Assembly (NCBI RefSeq): GCF_001545075.1
Contig: NZ_FCOB02000005.1
Location: 62,001-126,000 of the forward strand
Length of the DNA: 64,000 nucleotides
Reading direction: 5' to 3'
Source of the DNA: Caballeronia ptereochthonis
GTDB taxonomy: Bacteria; Pseudomonadota; Gammaproteobacteria; Burkholderiales; Burkholderiaceae
Shown here: in pieces, positions 54,556-63,386 of the stretch
Numbering within the stretch: position 1 is the stretch's first letter
Layout: every line of letters starts with the position of its first letter
Notes under the pieces: model-generated
Told to the model about the DNA's origin: nothing
Databases searched by the model: none
What the model saw: the letters and a program-made list of their open reading frames with translations, nothing else
Position numbers and translations under genes: made by a program

Positions 54556-56064
54556 TCAGGTGTCGGCCGCGGTACTTGCGACCCTTCCCGTCGCGCCGAA
54601 CACGATGAAACTCAGCGCCGCAAGCGCCCACACCGCAGCCCCTCCATAAAGCAGGACCCAGCCGAAGCCATGCACGAGCGCATCGTGCGCCACGGCATGA
54701 TCGAGCGGGACGGCGTGCCCGGCGGCAAGGGCTTCCCCGAGCGCATGGAGTTGCGTCGCGTCGTGCCCGCCCGCTGGCGTGCGCATCAGAAACGCCTCGA
54801 TGCCTGCCCCGAGAATGAACCCCATCAGCGCGATGTTGATCGCGAGGGCGATCATTCTCGCGCTCATGTCGATGCCCGAGGCCATGCCTGCCCGCGCGCT
54901 CGACACGGCACCCGTCGTCGTATTCGTGACGGTGGTGTTGGTGAGACCGAGCCCGATGCCCGCGACGACGCAGCCGGGCAGCATCGTCAGCCAGCTGGCG
55001 TGTTCCGCGCCGCTGCCCGCGCGCATCAGAAAGAAGCCCAGCCCGATGGTGAACAATCCGCCCGGTATGACATAGCCGGGACGATAGCGATGCGCGAGCC
55101 GCTCCGCCACGGGCGGCACGATCAGCGTAGGCAGCGTATAGGCGAGCAGCGCGAGGCCCGCGCCGACGTCGCCGTAGCCGAGCGCCTCGTGGAAGTACAC
55201 GGGCAGATAGATCATGAACGGCCAGAAGCTGAAGTTCATGGCCGCCGATCCGATGAGCGCGCCCGAGAAATTGCGGATGCGGAATACGGAAAAGTCGAAC
55301 ATCGGATGGGGGCTCAGGTTTTCGGCGATGACGAACGCGCTCAGGCAGAGCGCGCTCGCGGCGACGATGCCGAGCGCGCCTGGACTGGTGAACCCCAGAT
55401 CCGGGCACTGAGTGATGTAGAAGGCCAGACCGAACACGGCGAGCGACAAGGTCACGACGCCCCATGCATCGAGTCTTTGCGCATGCGGATCGCGCGATTC
55501 GCCGACGCCCGCGAGCGCGAGCGCGAGTGTCGCCAGCGCGAGCGGTGCGTGCACGAGAAAGACCCATTGCCAGCCGGCGAGCGCGGCCATCGCGCTGCCG
55601 ATGATCGGACCGAACCCAAGCCCGATGCCGAAAATGATGCCCCACGCGGCGAACGCCCTGACGCGCGCACGTCCCTGCTGAAACTGATGCGACAGCACGG
55701 CGACCTGGCAGATCAGCATCGCGCCGCCGCTCGCGCCTTGCAGGGCACGGCCGGCAATCAGCACGGCCATGGTCGACGCCAGTCCGCACAGCAAGGACGT
55801 GATGCCGAACAGGGCGATGCTGATCATGAACACGCGCCTGCGGCCGAAGCGGTCGGCGAATGTGCCCGTCGCCATCAGCACGGTGGTGCAGGCGATCGTA
55901 TAGGCGTTCATGACCCACTGGATGTCCTTGAAGCCTCCGTGCAATACCTGTTCGAGCGCCGGCAGGATGGCGGGAACGCTGGATATCTCGAGACCGAACA
56001 TGAGGGACGACAGACAGGCGGCCAGCAGGGCAAGCGTGTTCTTGCGCGGAGGAGAGAAAGGCAT
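54556..56064 (-). CDS. DHA2-type MFS transporter (14 helices)
   Basis: A 502-residue multidrug-type exporter of the DHA2 branch, with about 14 membrane helices. MFS motifs are clear: GTFADRFGRRRVFMISIAL (motif A) and LQGASGGAMLICQVAVLSHQ (motif B-C region). It likely exports a small toxic compound in exchange for protons. It is divergent from a LysR gene, with a 7-7-7 inverted repeat between them, so that regulator is its probable controller. Confidence 0.9.
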   Translation of the reverse strand: MPFSPPRKNTLALLAACLSSLMFGLEISSVPAILPALEQVLHGGFKDIQWVMNAYTIACTTVLMATGTFADRFGRRRVFMISIALFGITSLLCGLASTMAVLIAGRALQGASGGAMLICQVAVLSHQFQQGRARVRAFAAWGIIFGIGLGFGPIIGSAMAALAGWQWVFLVHAPLALATLALALAGVGESRDPHAQRLDAWGVVTLSLAVFGLAFYITQCPDLGFTSPGALGIVAASALCLSAFVIAENLSPHPMFDFSVFRIRNFSGALIGSAAMNFSFWPFMIYLPVYFHEALGYGDVGAGLALLAYTLPTLIVPPVAERLAHRYRPGYVIPGGLFTIGLGFFLMRAGSGAEHASWLTMLPGCVVAGIGLGLTNTTVTNTTTGAVSSARAGMASGIDMSARMIALAINIALMGFILGAGIEAFLMRTPAGGHDATQLHALGEALAAGHAVPLDHAVAHDALVHGFGWVLLYGGAAVWALAALSFIVFGATGRVASTAADT

Positions 56065-56100
56065 GTCGGCAAGCGCGAAATGAGGAAGAGCGCTTAATAT

Positions 56101-56121
56101 ATCGGGAATGGTGGTCCCGAT
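56101..56121. promoter_or_regulatory. LysR-type box between the MFS gene and its LysR regulator
   Basis: A perfect inverted repeat atcggga-N7-tcccgat, 37 bases before the MFS start and 55 bases before the LysR start, with the size typical of LysR operators. Confidence 0.6.
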
Positions 56122-56175
56122 TGGCGCGCTGAAATCGGATGAATGTGTCTGCTATGGAACCAATGAGACAAGGCG

Positions 56176-57081
56176 ATGAATGAGCGGCTAAACGGCGTGG
56201 AGACGTTCGTGCAGGTCGTGGAGGCGGGCAGCTTCGCGCTCGCCGCCGATCGGCTGAACCTCACGCGTTCGGCCGTGGGGAAGATCATTGCACGCCTGGA
56301 GACACGCCTGGGCGTGCGCCTGATCCATCGCACGACGCGCAGCCAAAGCCTCACCGAGGACGGCCAGGCGTACTACGAGCGCTGCGTGCGCGCGCTGACC
56401 GAACTCGACGCCGCCGAGGCCGAGCTTGACGGCGGCCGCCGCATGCCGCGCGGGCGCCTGCGGGTGAGTCTGCCGCTCGCCTTCGGCCAGTTGTGCGCCG
56501 CGCCCGTGCTGATGGATCTGGTGCAAGCGCATCCGCAATTGCAGATCGACATGTCGTTCACCGACCGGATGGTCGATCTCGTGGACGAGGGCTTCGATCT
56601 CGCCGTTCGCATCGGCGAACTGCGGGACAGCGCGAGTCTCGCGGCGCGGCGCCTCGGCGTGCAGCACACCTGCATCTGCGCGTCGCCGGCGTATCTGGCG
56701 CGTCACGGCACGCCAGATACGCTCGACGACCTGAACGGCCACGCCGGCGTCGTGTATTCGCGCGCGGGCATGCTCCTGCCGTGGGATCTGCGCGACGAAG
56801 AAGGGCGGGTGAAGCGCGTCGACATTCGCGCGCGGGTGAGCCTGGACGACGTGCAGGCCATCGCTTCCGCCGCGGTGGCGGGCTTCGGGCTTGCGCGCAT
56901 CCCGTCATGGCTGCTCGCGCGCTATCTGAAAACCGGTGAGCTCGTGCTGGTCCGCGGCCAGTGCAGCCTGCCGCCGCAGGAGATCAACGTAGTCTGGCCG
57001 CAGACGCGCTACATGCCTTCGAAAACGCGCTGCGCGATCGATGCGCTCGTCGCCGGAATTCCCGCATTGATCGATGCATGA
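56176..57081 (+). CDS. LysR family transcriptional regulator
   Basis: A 301-residue LysR regulator: N-terminal HTH (VETFVQVVEAGSFALAADRL and VGKIIARLETRLGVRLIHRT), then a C-terminal effector-binding domain (MPRGRLRVSLPLAFGQLCAA). It is divergent from the DHA2 pump gene, whose expression it most likely controls. The effector is unknown. Confidence 0.93.
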   Translation: MNERLNGVETFVQVVEAGSFALAADRLNLTRSAVGKIIARLETRLGVRLIHRTTRSQSLTEDGQAYYERCVRALTELDAAEAELDGGRRMPRGRLRVSLPLAFGQLCAAPVLMDLVQAHPQLQIDMSFTDRMVDLVDEGFDLAVRIGELRDSASLAARRLGVQHTCICASPAYLARHGTPDTLDDLNGHAGVVYSRAGMLLPWDLRDEEGRVKRVDIRARVSLDDVQAIASAAVAGFGLARIPSWLLARYLKTGELVLVRGQCSLPPQEINVVWPQTRYMPSKTRCAIDALVAGIPALIDA

Positions 57082-57096
57082 ACGTGCCTCCCGCGG

Positions 57097-57960
57097 CTAC
57101 ATCGACGGCGCAATCACCACGGTCGCCGTCGTCCCTGCACTCAGCAGCACGCCATCCGGCACTTCGTCGATATGCACCCGCACCGGCACGCGCTGCGCGA
57201 GCCGCACCCAGTTGAAGGTCGGGTTCACGTCCGCGAGCAGCTCGCGGCTTTGCGGATTGTCGCGATCATAGATGCCGCGCGAAATGCTCTCCACGTGCCC
57301 CTTCAGCTCGCCGCCGCTCATCAGCCGAATCGACGCCTTGTCGCCCACGCGCACGTGCGGCAGCTTGGTTTCCTCGAAGTAGCCGTACACCCAGAACGAG
57401 TGACTGTCGACGATCGCGAGCTTCGCCGCGCCCGCCGTCGCATAGTCGCCGCGGAACACGTTCAGGTTGGTCACGTAGCCGTCCACCGGCGAGTACACCT
57501 TCGTGCGCTCGAGGTTGAGCTTCGCGGCATCGAGCGCCGCCTGCGCCTGCTGCAACTGCGCCTCGGCGGTCGATGCGGTCTGCAGCGCGTTCTCGCGCGC
57601 TTCCTTCGACACGACGAGACTGTCCATGTCGGCCCGGCGCGCGGCGTCCGCACGGCGCATGCGCAGCTCGGCCGCGCGCGCCGCGACGTTCGCCTGCGCC
57701 TGCTCGACCGCGATCTGATAGTGCGACGGATCAATCTCCATCAGCAGATCGCCTTTCTTCACGAGCTGGTTGTCGCGGACCGGCAACTGTACGACCGCGC
57801 CCGACACGTCCGGCGCCACGTTGACGACGTCCGCGCGCACGCGGCCGTCGCGCGTCCATGGCTCGTCCATGTAGTGCACCCACAGCACGCGCCCGATGAT
57901 GAGCGCGGCGGCGAAGATGGCGATCGTCAAGACAAGGCCGATGATTTTCCTGAGAATCAT
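57097..57960 (-). CDS. aaeA: Membrane fusion protein of an aromatic-acid efflux system (AaeA-like)
   Basis: A 287-residue HlyD/EmrA-type periplasmic adaptor: one N-terminal membrane helix, then biotinyl-lipoyl halves DVSGAVVQLPVRDNQLVKKG and KVYSPVDGYVTNLNVFRGDY around a coiled coil. AaeA works with AaeB and an outer membrane channel to export p-hydroxybenzoate and related aromatic acids. It is downstream of aaeX and aaeB on the minus strand. The substrate assignment rests on the gene set. Confidence 0.9.
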   Translation of the reverse strand: MILRKIIGLVLTIAIFAAALIIGRVLWVHYMDEPWTRDGRVRADVVNVAPDVSGAVVQLPVRDNQLVKKGDLLMEIDPSHYQIAVEQAQANVAARAAELRMRRADAARRADMDSLVVSKEARENALQTASTAEAQLQQAQAALDAAKLNLERTKVYSPVDGYVTNLNVFRGDYATAGAAKLAIVDSHSFWVYGYFEETKLPHVRVGDKASIRLMSGGELKGHVESISRGIYDRDNPQSRELLADVNPTFNWVRLAQRVPVRVHIDEVPDGVLLSAGTTATVVIAPSM

Positions 57961-57999
57961 GATGCAACTCTTTTTCAGCTTGTATGAATGTGATACTGC

Positions 58000-58203
58000 T
58001 CAGCGATACGCGACGAGCCCGAGCGTCCCGCAGATGCAGACGAGCAGGCTCGCGCGAAACAGCGCGGGATGCCAGACCACGCGATAGAGGCCGGTCAGCG
58101 CGAGCAGGCGGTCGACGATCCAGGTGATCATCGCGCCGGCGATGAACAGCAACAGGATGGTCGGCACATAGGCTTCGAGGATCGCGACGTTACGCGGCAG
58201 CAT
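58000..58203 (-). CDS. aaeX: AaeX-like DUF1656 membrane protein
   Basis: A 67-residue protein with two helices and the DUF1656 pattern (ILEAYVPTILLLFIAGAMIT and GLYRVVWHPALFRASLLVCI). It is the small accessory always found with AaeA/AaeB. It overlaps the end of the aaeB gene by 14 bases and is 39 bases before aaeA. Confidence 0.9.
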   Translation of the reverse strand: MLPRNVAILEAYVPTILLLFIAGAMITWIVDRLLALTGLYRVVWHPALFRASLLVCICGTLGLVAYR

Positions 58204-60391
58204 GGGGCGCTCCTTCGGTCGTTGGGTTCCGGGCAGGCGCGAACTGCGCGAACGGTGATTCGTGATCGAGCAGCGCGGCCCGGATGAAATGCAGGTGACT
58301 CACGATGCGCTGCAGCCGGTGTCTTTCCTCGCGCGGCGGGCCGAGCCGGGCAAGCAGGTCCTGGGTGTGGCCGATCGCGCGCCCGGTCGCCGCGAGGGCG
58401 GCGTCGAAGCGCGCGGCCTTCGGGCGATCGAAGAGCCGCGCGACGGCATCGAGCGTCGCGTCGACCGAGCGGCGCCACGGCATCGACGCGGCATGGTGCG
58501 GCGTGCTCGGCAGCCCGGCGATCTCGTGCCGCAGGTCGATGACCGCATTGCCGAACTCGAGCACGGCGAAGAGCCACTGCAGCGCGTCGCGTTGCAGATC
58601 GGGACGGCCGCCCGCGAGCGCGTTGATCTGCGAAAGCAGGTCGCGCGTGCGGCTCTCGAAGTGCGTCTTGAGGCGGGCGAGACGTCCGCGGCGCGCGCTC
58701 ACCACCTCGCGGCGCAAGTCGCCGAGCAGGAGATGCCGCAGCCACGGCGCATCGGTCGGCAGCAGCACGGCGAAGGCGATCGCCGCGACGATCATCGACA
58801 GCACGAGCGCGAGCGCATCGTTCATGAAGCCGGTCGGATCGTAGTGGACGAGATTGTCCGGCCCCGCGAGAAAGCAGAAGAAGATGCAGAAGCCTACGCC
58901 CACGCCCGCGAGCGCGCTCCGCGTGCTGAGATACGCGCCGAGCAGCAGCGCGGGCGCGAGCGCGGCGCACATCAGCGCGAAGCCGTCGATGTGGGGAAAC
59001 ACGCCGAACACGACGATCATCCCGATGACGGCCGCGAGCATCGTGCCGATCGCCATTTGCGCGGACATGAGCGTCGGGCGCGGCGACGACGACGCGAGCG
59101 CGCACACGGCGGCCGCGTTGAGCACCATCGTGCCGCCGCTCGGCCACGCGGTCCCGATCCAGAACGCGGAGAGAATGAACATCACGACCGCGCCGCGCAG
59201 CCCGGAGATGGCCGCGGCGAACATGTTGGTCTTCGGCACGTAGCGCGCGACCCAGCGCTCGCGCGCGTGCGAGGGCGACGTCAGCGACGCATAGGTTTCG
59301 GCGTACGCGAGCATGTCGTCGACGAAGCGGTACAGCAGTTCCGCCGCGGTATCGAACTCCAGCAGCACGAAGTCCGGATTCGCCTCGAGCGCGGCGCGGG
59401 CCGCGCGCACGCGCCTCGGCAGGGCCGCCTTGTACCCGCGCAGCTGCGCGGCGGCGTGCGCGGCATCGGCGGCGTTGCGCACGGGTTCGCCCGCGATCGA
59501 GAAAAGCGGCGGCACTTCACGGAAGAACGGTTCGAGTGCGGCGATGGTCGTGACCGACCCATTCTCGCGCAGCCGGTTCATCAACTGATGCAGCGCGTGA
59601 AAGCGCGTGGACGCGCTCATGAACTCGCTGTTCAGGCGCGCGAGCCGGCCGCCGCGCATGCGCGACTCGGGATTCTCGAATACCGCGACGCTGCGCGCGG
59701 CCTCGAAGCCGACGATGTCCGACACGAACGCGAGATTGGTCCGCTCGATCTGCGAACGCTCCATGTTGCCGGAGAGCGCGCGGCACACGTAATCGACGAA
59801 CTGCGTGAAGCCGCGCCTGACCGTTGCGCGGACCTGCTCGCCCGCATGTTGCGGAAAGACGAGCGCGCTCACGGCGCCCGCGCACACGATGCCGAGCGTC
59901 ACTTCGCCGACGCGCGTGAGCGCCGAGAGATACGCGCCTTCCGGATGCTGCGCGGCCGGTATGCCGATCAGCGCGGCCGTGTAGCCCGCGAGCACGAAAC
60001 CGTACGAGCGGAAATTGCGGTTGCGCGCCGCGCCCGCCGTGCAGACGCCGACCCAGAGCGCGGTCGCCGAGAGGAACAGCACCGGCTGCTGCGAGAACAG
60101 GCTGATGAGGATCATCATTACCACGAGACCCACCATCGTGCCGCAGAAGCGGTAGAAGCTCTTGGCCAGCACCATGCCGCTTTGCGGCTGCATGACGACG
60201 AACACGGTGGTCATCGCGGTGCGCGGCTGCTGCATGTCGAGGCGCATCGCGATCCAGAGCGACAGCAGCGCCGCGAGCACGGCCTTGAAGATGTAGACCC
60301 ACGCGAGGCCGTCGGTGCGCGCCCAGACAGCGAAGGCTTGGGCGAGCGACTCGCGCGGCGGTTTGTCGAAGGTTGTGGAAGGAGTGGACAT
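58190..60391 (-). CDS. aaeB: FUSC-family inner membrane exporter (AaeB-like)
   Basis: The 733-residue protein is a FUSC/AaeB transporter: two membrane blocks of about five to six helices each, separated by a long cytoplasmic part. Typical text is RLDMQQPRTAMTTVFVVMQP and PQSGMVLAKSFYRFCGTMVG. It exports aromatic acids with AaeA. The ATG at 60389-60391 is chosen; the frame stays open far upstream but that part is the shadow of the outer membrane channel gene. It lies 11 bases after that channel gene. Confidence 0.92.
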   Translation of the reverse strand: MSTPSTTFDKPPRESLAQAFAVWARTDGLAWVYIFKAVLAALLSLWIAMRLDMQQPRTAMTTVFVVMQPQSGMVLAKSFYRFCGTMVGLVVMMILISLFSQQPVLFLSATALWVGVCTAGAARNRNFRSYGFVLAGYTAALIGIPAAQHPEGAYLSALTRVGEVTLGIVCAGAVSALVFPQHAGEQVRATVRRGFTQFVDYVCRALSGNMERSQIERTNLAFVSDIVGFEAARSVAVFENPESRMRGGRLARLNSEFMSASTRFHALHQLMNRLRENGSVTTIAALEPFFREVPPLFSIAGEPVRNAADAAHAAAQLRGYKAALPRRVRAARAALEANPDFVLLEFDTAAELLYRFVDDMLAYAETYASLTSPSHARERWVARYVPKTNMFAAAISGLRGAVVMFILSAFWIGTAWPSGGTMVLNAAAVCALASSSPRPTLMSAQMAIGTMLAAVIGMIVVFGVFPHIDGFALMCAALAPALLLGAYLSTRSALAGVGVGFCIFFCFLAGPDNLVHYDPTGFMNDALALVLSMIVAAIAFAVLLPTDAPWLRHLLLGDLRREVVSARRGRLARLKTHFESRTRDLLSQINALAGGRPDLQRDALQWLFAVLEFGNAVIDLRHEIAGLPSTPHHAASMPWRRSVDATLDAVARLFDRPKAARFDAALAATGRAIGHTQDLLARLGPPREERHRLQRIVSHLHFIRAALLDHESPFAQFAPARNPTTEGAPHAAA

Positions 60392-60402
60392 CTGCGTTGG
60401 CC

Positions 60403-61944
60403 TTACTTCTGCGCGCTCTTCGCTTCGTTCTTCGCTTCGCTCGGGCGGCTGAACGGACCGATGTGCTTCGATGGCGCGAGCGCGATCTCCTCGGGTCCGT
60501 TCGACGGATCGTCGATGCCGCCGCCGAGCGCGGAAGTGAGCGTCGCGTAAGCGGCGAGCCGTTGCGCCCGCACGCGCGCCTGGCCGTCCTCGGCGCGCAG
60601 CAATTGCGTCTGCGCGATGAGCACGTTCAGATAATCGGTGAGCCCGCGCCTGTAGCCTTCGTTCGCGAGCTCGTAGTTCTTGCGCGCGGCGGCCACCGAC
60701 CGGCCGGAGGCTTCGAGCTGCGTGTCGAGCGAATGCACGCGCACGACCTGATCGGCGATGTCCTTCAGCGCCGCGACGAGCGTGGCGTTGTAGTGATCGA
60801 CGGCCTGATCGTATTGCGCCGACGCCGCGCCGAGCTGCGCGCGCAGGCGTCCGCCTTCGAAGATCGGCAGCGAGATCGCCGGACCGAAACTGTAGCCCGA
60901 CGCCTTGCTCGTCAGGAAGCTCAGCAGCGCGCCGCCCGCGAACGCCTGCGAGAGCGACGCCGCGAGATTGATGTTCGGATAGAAGCCGGCCTTCGCGACG
61001 TCGATGCCGCGCGCCTGCGCCGCGACCATCCAGCGCGCCGCGACGATATCGGGCCGATGGCCGACCAGTTCGGCCGGCAGCGCGGAGGGCAGGGGCAGCG
61101 GGGTCGCGAGCGACAGTTGCGGACGCGTGAGCGCTTCGCCCGCGCCAGGACCTTCGCCGGCGAGTGCGGCCAGCTGGTTGCGCGCGAGCTGGATCTCCTC
61201 CTTGTAGACATCGACCTGACGCTCGTATTCGGGTAACGGCGCTTCGGCCTGGCTCACCTCGAGCTGCGTGCCGATGCCGCCCTGCAGGCGCCGCCGCGCG
61301 AGATCCGCGATGCGCTCCTGCTGCTCGAGCGTTTCCTGTGCGATGTCCAGCAGCGCGAAGGCCTGCGAGAAACCGATGTATGCGCGCACGACGTTCGTCT
61401 CGAGCTCGAGCTGCGCGGCGCGTGCATCGGCGGCGCGCACGTGGGCGACGTCGAGCGCGCGCTCGGCGTTGTTGTCGTCGCGGCCCCACAGGTCGAGGTT
61501 GTACGAGAGGTTGAGGCCGGCCGTATTGTCCCAGGTCGTCGTGTCGGCGTACGGACCGGGGCCGTAGAAGTCGTTATCGGGCCAGTTCTTGCGCGAGACG
61601 CTCATTGCGGCGTCCACATGCGGATACAGCTCGGAACGGGCGACGCCAGCCTGTTCGCGCGCTTCACGCACCCGCGCCGCCGCCATGGCGAGCGTGGGAC
61701 TGCCGCTGGTCGCCCGCGTGATCCACTGGTCGAGCTGCGGGTCGCGATAGGCGCGCCACCATTCCTGCCCGGGCCATTGGGCGTCCGCGTTGGCCGCGCG
61801 GATGGCGCTGCCGGCGTCGAGGGTCGATGCATCCTTGAGCGAGTCCTGCGGCGCGATCTTGCCGGTGCTGGCGCACCCGGCAATTGTTAAGATTGCTGTA
61901 AGAACCGCGGCTGAAGCAGTCTTACGGAACACTCGCCCTCGCAC
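60403..61944 (-). CDS. NodT family outer membrane efflux lipoprotein
   Basis: A 513-residue outer membrane factor of the NodT/TolC type. A lipoprotein signal peptide ends at the lipobox TIAGC (LTAILTIAGCASTGKIAPQ). Two OEP repeats with coiled coils follow, each with typical text: PTLAMAAARVREAREQAGVA and SLATPLPLPSALPAELVGHR, PDIVAARWMVAAQARGIDVA. It provides the outer membrane exit for the AaeAB pump; all four genes run in the same direction with small gaps. Confidence 0.92.
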   Translation of the reverse strand: MRGRVFRKTASAAVLTAILTIAGCASTGKIAPQDSLKDASTLDAGSAIRAANADAQWPGQEWWRAYRDPQLDQWITRATSGSPTLAMAAARVREAREQAGVARSELYPHVDAAMSVSRKNWPDNDFYGPGPYADTTTWDNTAGLNLSYNLDLWGRDDNNAERALDVAHVRAADARAAQLELETNVVRAYIGFSQAFALLDIAQETLEQQERIADLARRRLQGGIGTQLEVSQAEAPLPEYERQVDVYKEEIQLARNQLAALAGEGPGAGEALTRPQLSLATPLPLPSALPAELVGHRPDIVAARWMVAAQARGIDVAKAGFYPNINLAASLSQAFAGGALLSFLTSKASGYSFGPAISLPIFEGGRLRAQLGAASAQYDQAVDHYNATLVAALKDIADQVVRVHSLDTQLEASGRSVAAARKNYELANEGYRRGLTDYLNVLIAQTQLLRAEDGQARVRAQRLAAYATLTSALGGGIDDPSNGPEEIALAPSKHIGPFSRPSEAKNEAKSAQK

Positions 61945-62053
61945 GATTCACTCCCGAATTCGAATTAGATTCCAGGAGCTGATTATATTTTTGCGAGGAT
62001 TGTCGAATAACCAGTAAGGATGTAAAGCATTTTTACGCGCAATGTGATAATCG

Positions 62054-62074
62054 TTGTTGCTAGTCGTGCAACAA
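62054..62074. promoter_or_regulatory. LysR-type box between the efflux set and its LysR regulator
   Basis: A perfect inverted repeat ttgttgc-N7-gcaacaa with the T-N11-A layout of LysR operators, 39 bases before the LysR start and about 110 bases before the NodT gene. It follows an AT-rich stretch. Confidence 0.65.
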
Positions 62075-62112
62075 TTCAGCCACAAACAAGTCTCTAGAGT
62101 CGGAAAAGCGCT

Positions 62113-63051
62113 ATGGACACGCTTCAAAACATGCGCGTATTCGTGCGCGTCGTCGAAGCCGGCAGTTTCACGGCGGCCGCGCAACATCTCAATACGACGA
62201 CGGCGTACGCTTCGCGGGCCGTGTCGGATCTCGAAGCGCATCTGCGCACGCGCTTGCTCAATCGCACGACCCGCCGCATCGCGCTCACGGAGGCGGGCGA
62301 GCGCTATCTGCAACGCTGCGAGCAGATCCTCGCCTATGTGGATCAGGCGGAAGCCGAGGCGAGCGACGCCCACGCGCGCCCGTCCGGCAAGCTCAAGGTC
62401 CATTCGATGACGAGCTTCGGCCAGCACTACATCGTGCCGATGATCTCGCGCTATCAGCAGCGCCATGCGTCGGTGCAGGTGGATCTGACGCTCGCGCAGC
62501 GCGTGCCGGATCTGCTCGACGAAGGCTACGACGTCTCGGTGGTGCTTGCCTCCGATCTGCCCGATTCCGGGCTCGTCTCGGCGCGGCTCGGCTCGGTGTT
62601 CAGCATCGCGTGCGCGTCGCCGGCCTATATCGAAAGGCACGGCGCGCCGCACGTGCTCTCCGATCTCGTGCGCCACACCTGCCTGCACCTGATGACGCCG
62701 GTTTTTCCGCCGGATCGCTGGGTGTTCGACGGCCCGAACGGTCAGGAGACGGTGAGCCTCGGCCCGTCCACCTTCACGGTGAACGTCGCCGAGGCGATGG
62801 TGGTGGCGATCCGCGAGAGCATGGGCATCGGCGTGCTGCCGACTTCGTCCGCGCTGCCGGGCCTGCGCGCGGGCACGCTCGTGCGCGTGCTGCCGCAATA
62901 CACGATGCAGGAGCTGAACGTGTACGCGCTCTATCCGTCGCGCCAGTATCTCGACGCGAAGATCCGCACGTGGGTGGAATTTCTGCGCGAAGCGCTGCCC
63001 GACACGCTCGCCGCCGATGCCGAGTCGCTCAAGGAGTTCGTTGTTACCTGA
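62113..63051 (+). CDS. LysR family transcriptional regulator (AaeR-like position)
   Basis: A 312-residue LysR regulator: HTH VFVRVVEAGSFTAAAQHLNT and SRAVSDLEAHLRTRLLNRTT, then the effector domain (SGKLKVHSMTSFGQHYIVPM). It is divergent from the NodT-AaeBXA set, a layout identical to aaeR-aaeXAB of E. coli, so aromatic acids are the likely effectors. The N-terminal HTH is of the CrgA/AaeR kind. Confidence 0.92.
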   Translation: MDTLQNMRVFVRVVEAGSFTAAAQHLNTTTAYASRAVSDLEAHLRTRLLNRTTRRIALTEAGERYLQRCEQILAYVDQAEAEASDAHARPSGKLKVHSMTSFGQHYIVPMISRYQQRHASVQVDLTLAQRVPDLLDEGYDVSVVLASDLPDSGLVSARLGSVFSIACASPAYIERHGAPHVLSDLVRHTCLHLMTPVFPPDRWVFDGPNGQETVSLGPSTFTVNVAEAMVVAIRESMGIGVLPTSSALPGLRAGTLVRVLPQYTMQELNVYALYPSRQYLDAKIRTWVEFLREALPDTLAADAESLKEFVVT

Positions 63052-63173
63052 GAGACGGGCGAATGCGCGTTGTTACGAAAAAAGCGGCGGAGCAACACTT
63101 GCTTACCCACGGTTTGTCCGCAGCTTGATACTTTCAGCACTCGATCATTCGCCTCTCTTATCGGGAAAGTCAT

Positions 63174-63362
63174 ATGAGTACGCCACTTCTCCTCGCACTC
63201 GCCGCGCTCTTGGTGCTGATCGCCGTTCCGGCCTCGCGCGATCTCCTCAACGCCATCCGCGCCCAGTCGCCGCGCGACGCGAAACGGCGTCTCGTGCCGG
63301 TGCGCATCGACGATGACCGCGACGCGCGTGCGCGCCGCATGCGCGATCCGTACGAGCGCTGA
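63174..63362 (+). CDS. Small membrane protein, 62 residues
   Basis: The product has one N-terminal hydrophobic helix (STPLLLALAALLVLIAVPAS) and a charged tail (DDRDARARRMRDPYER). A GGGAAAG sequence precedes the ATG. Function is unknown. It may be a type-I anchored small protein. It is convergent with the YedK-like gene. Confidence 0.6.
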   Translation: MSTPLLLALAALLVLIAVPASRDLLNAIRAQSPRDAKRRLVPVRIDDDRDARARRMRDPYER

Positions 63363-63386
63363 GCCCTTACCTTACGCGGGGCGCGT

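Noticed and set aside
60392..61489. Upstream extension of the AaeB frame by 366 codons
   Set aside because: This part is an alternative frame of the NodT channel gene; the family start of AaeB is the ATG at 60391.
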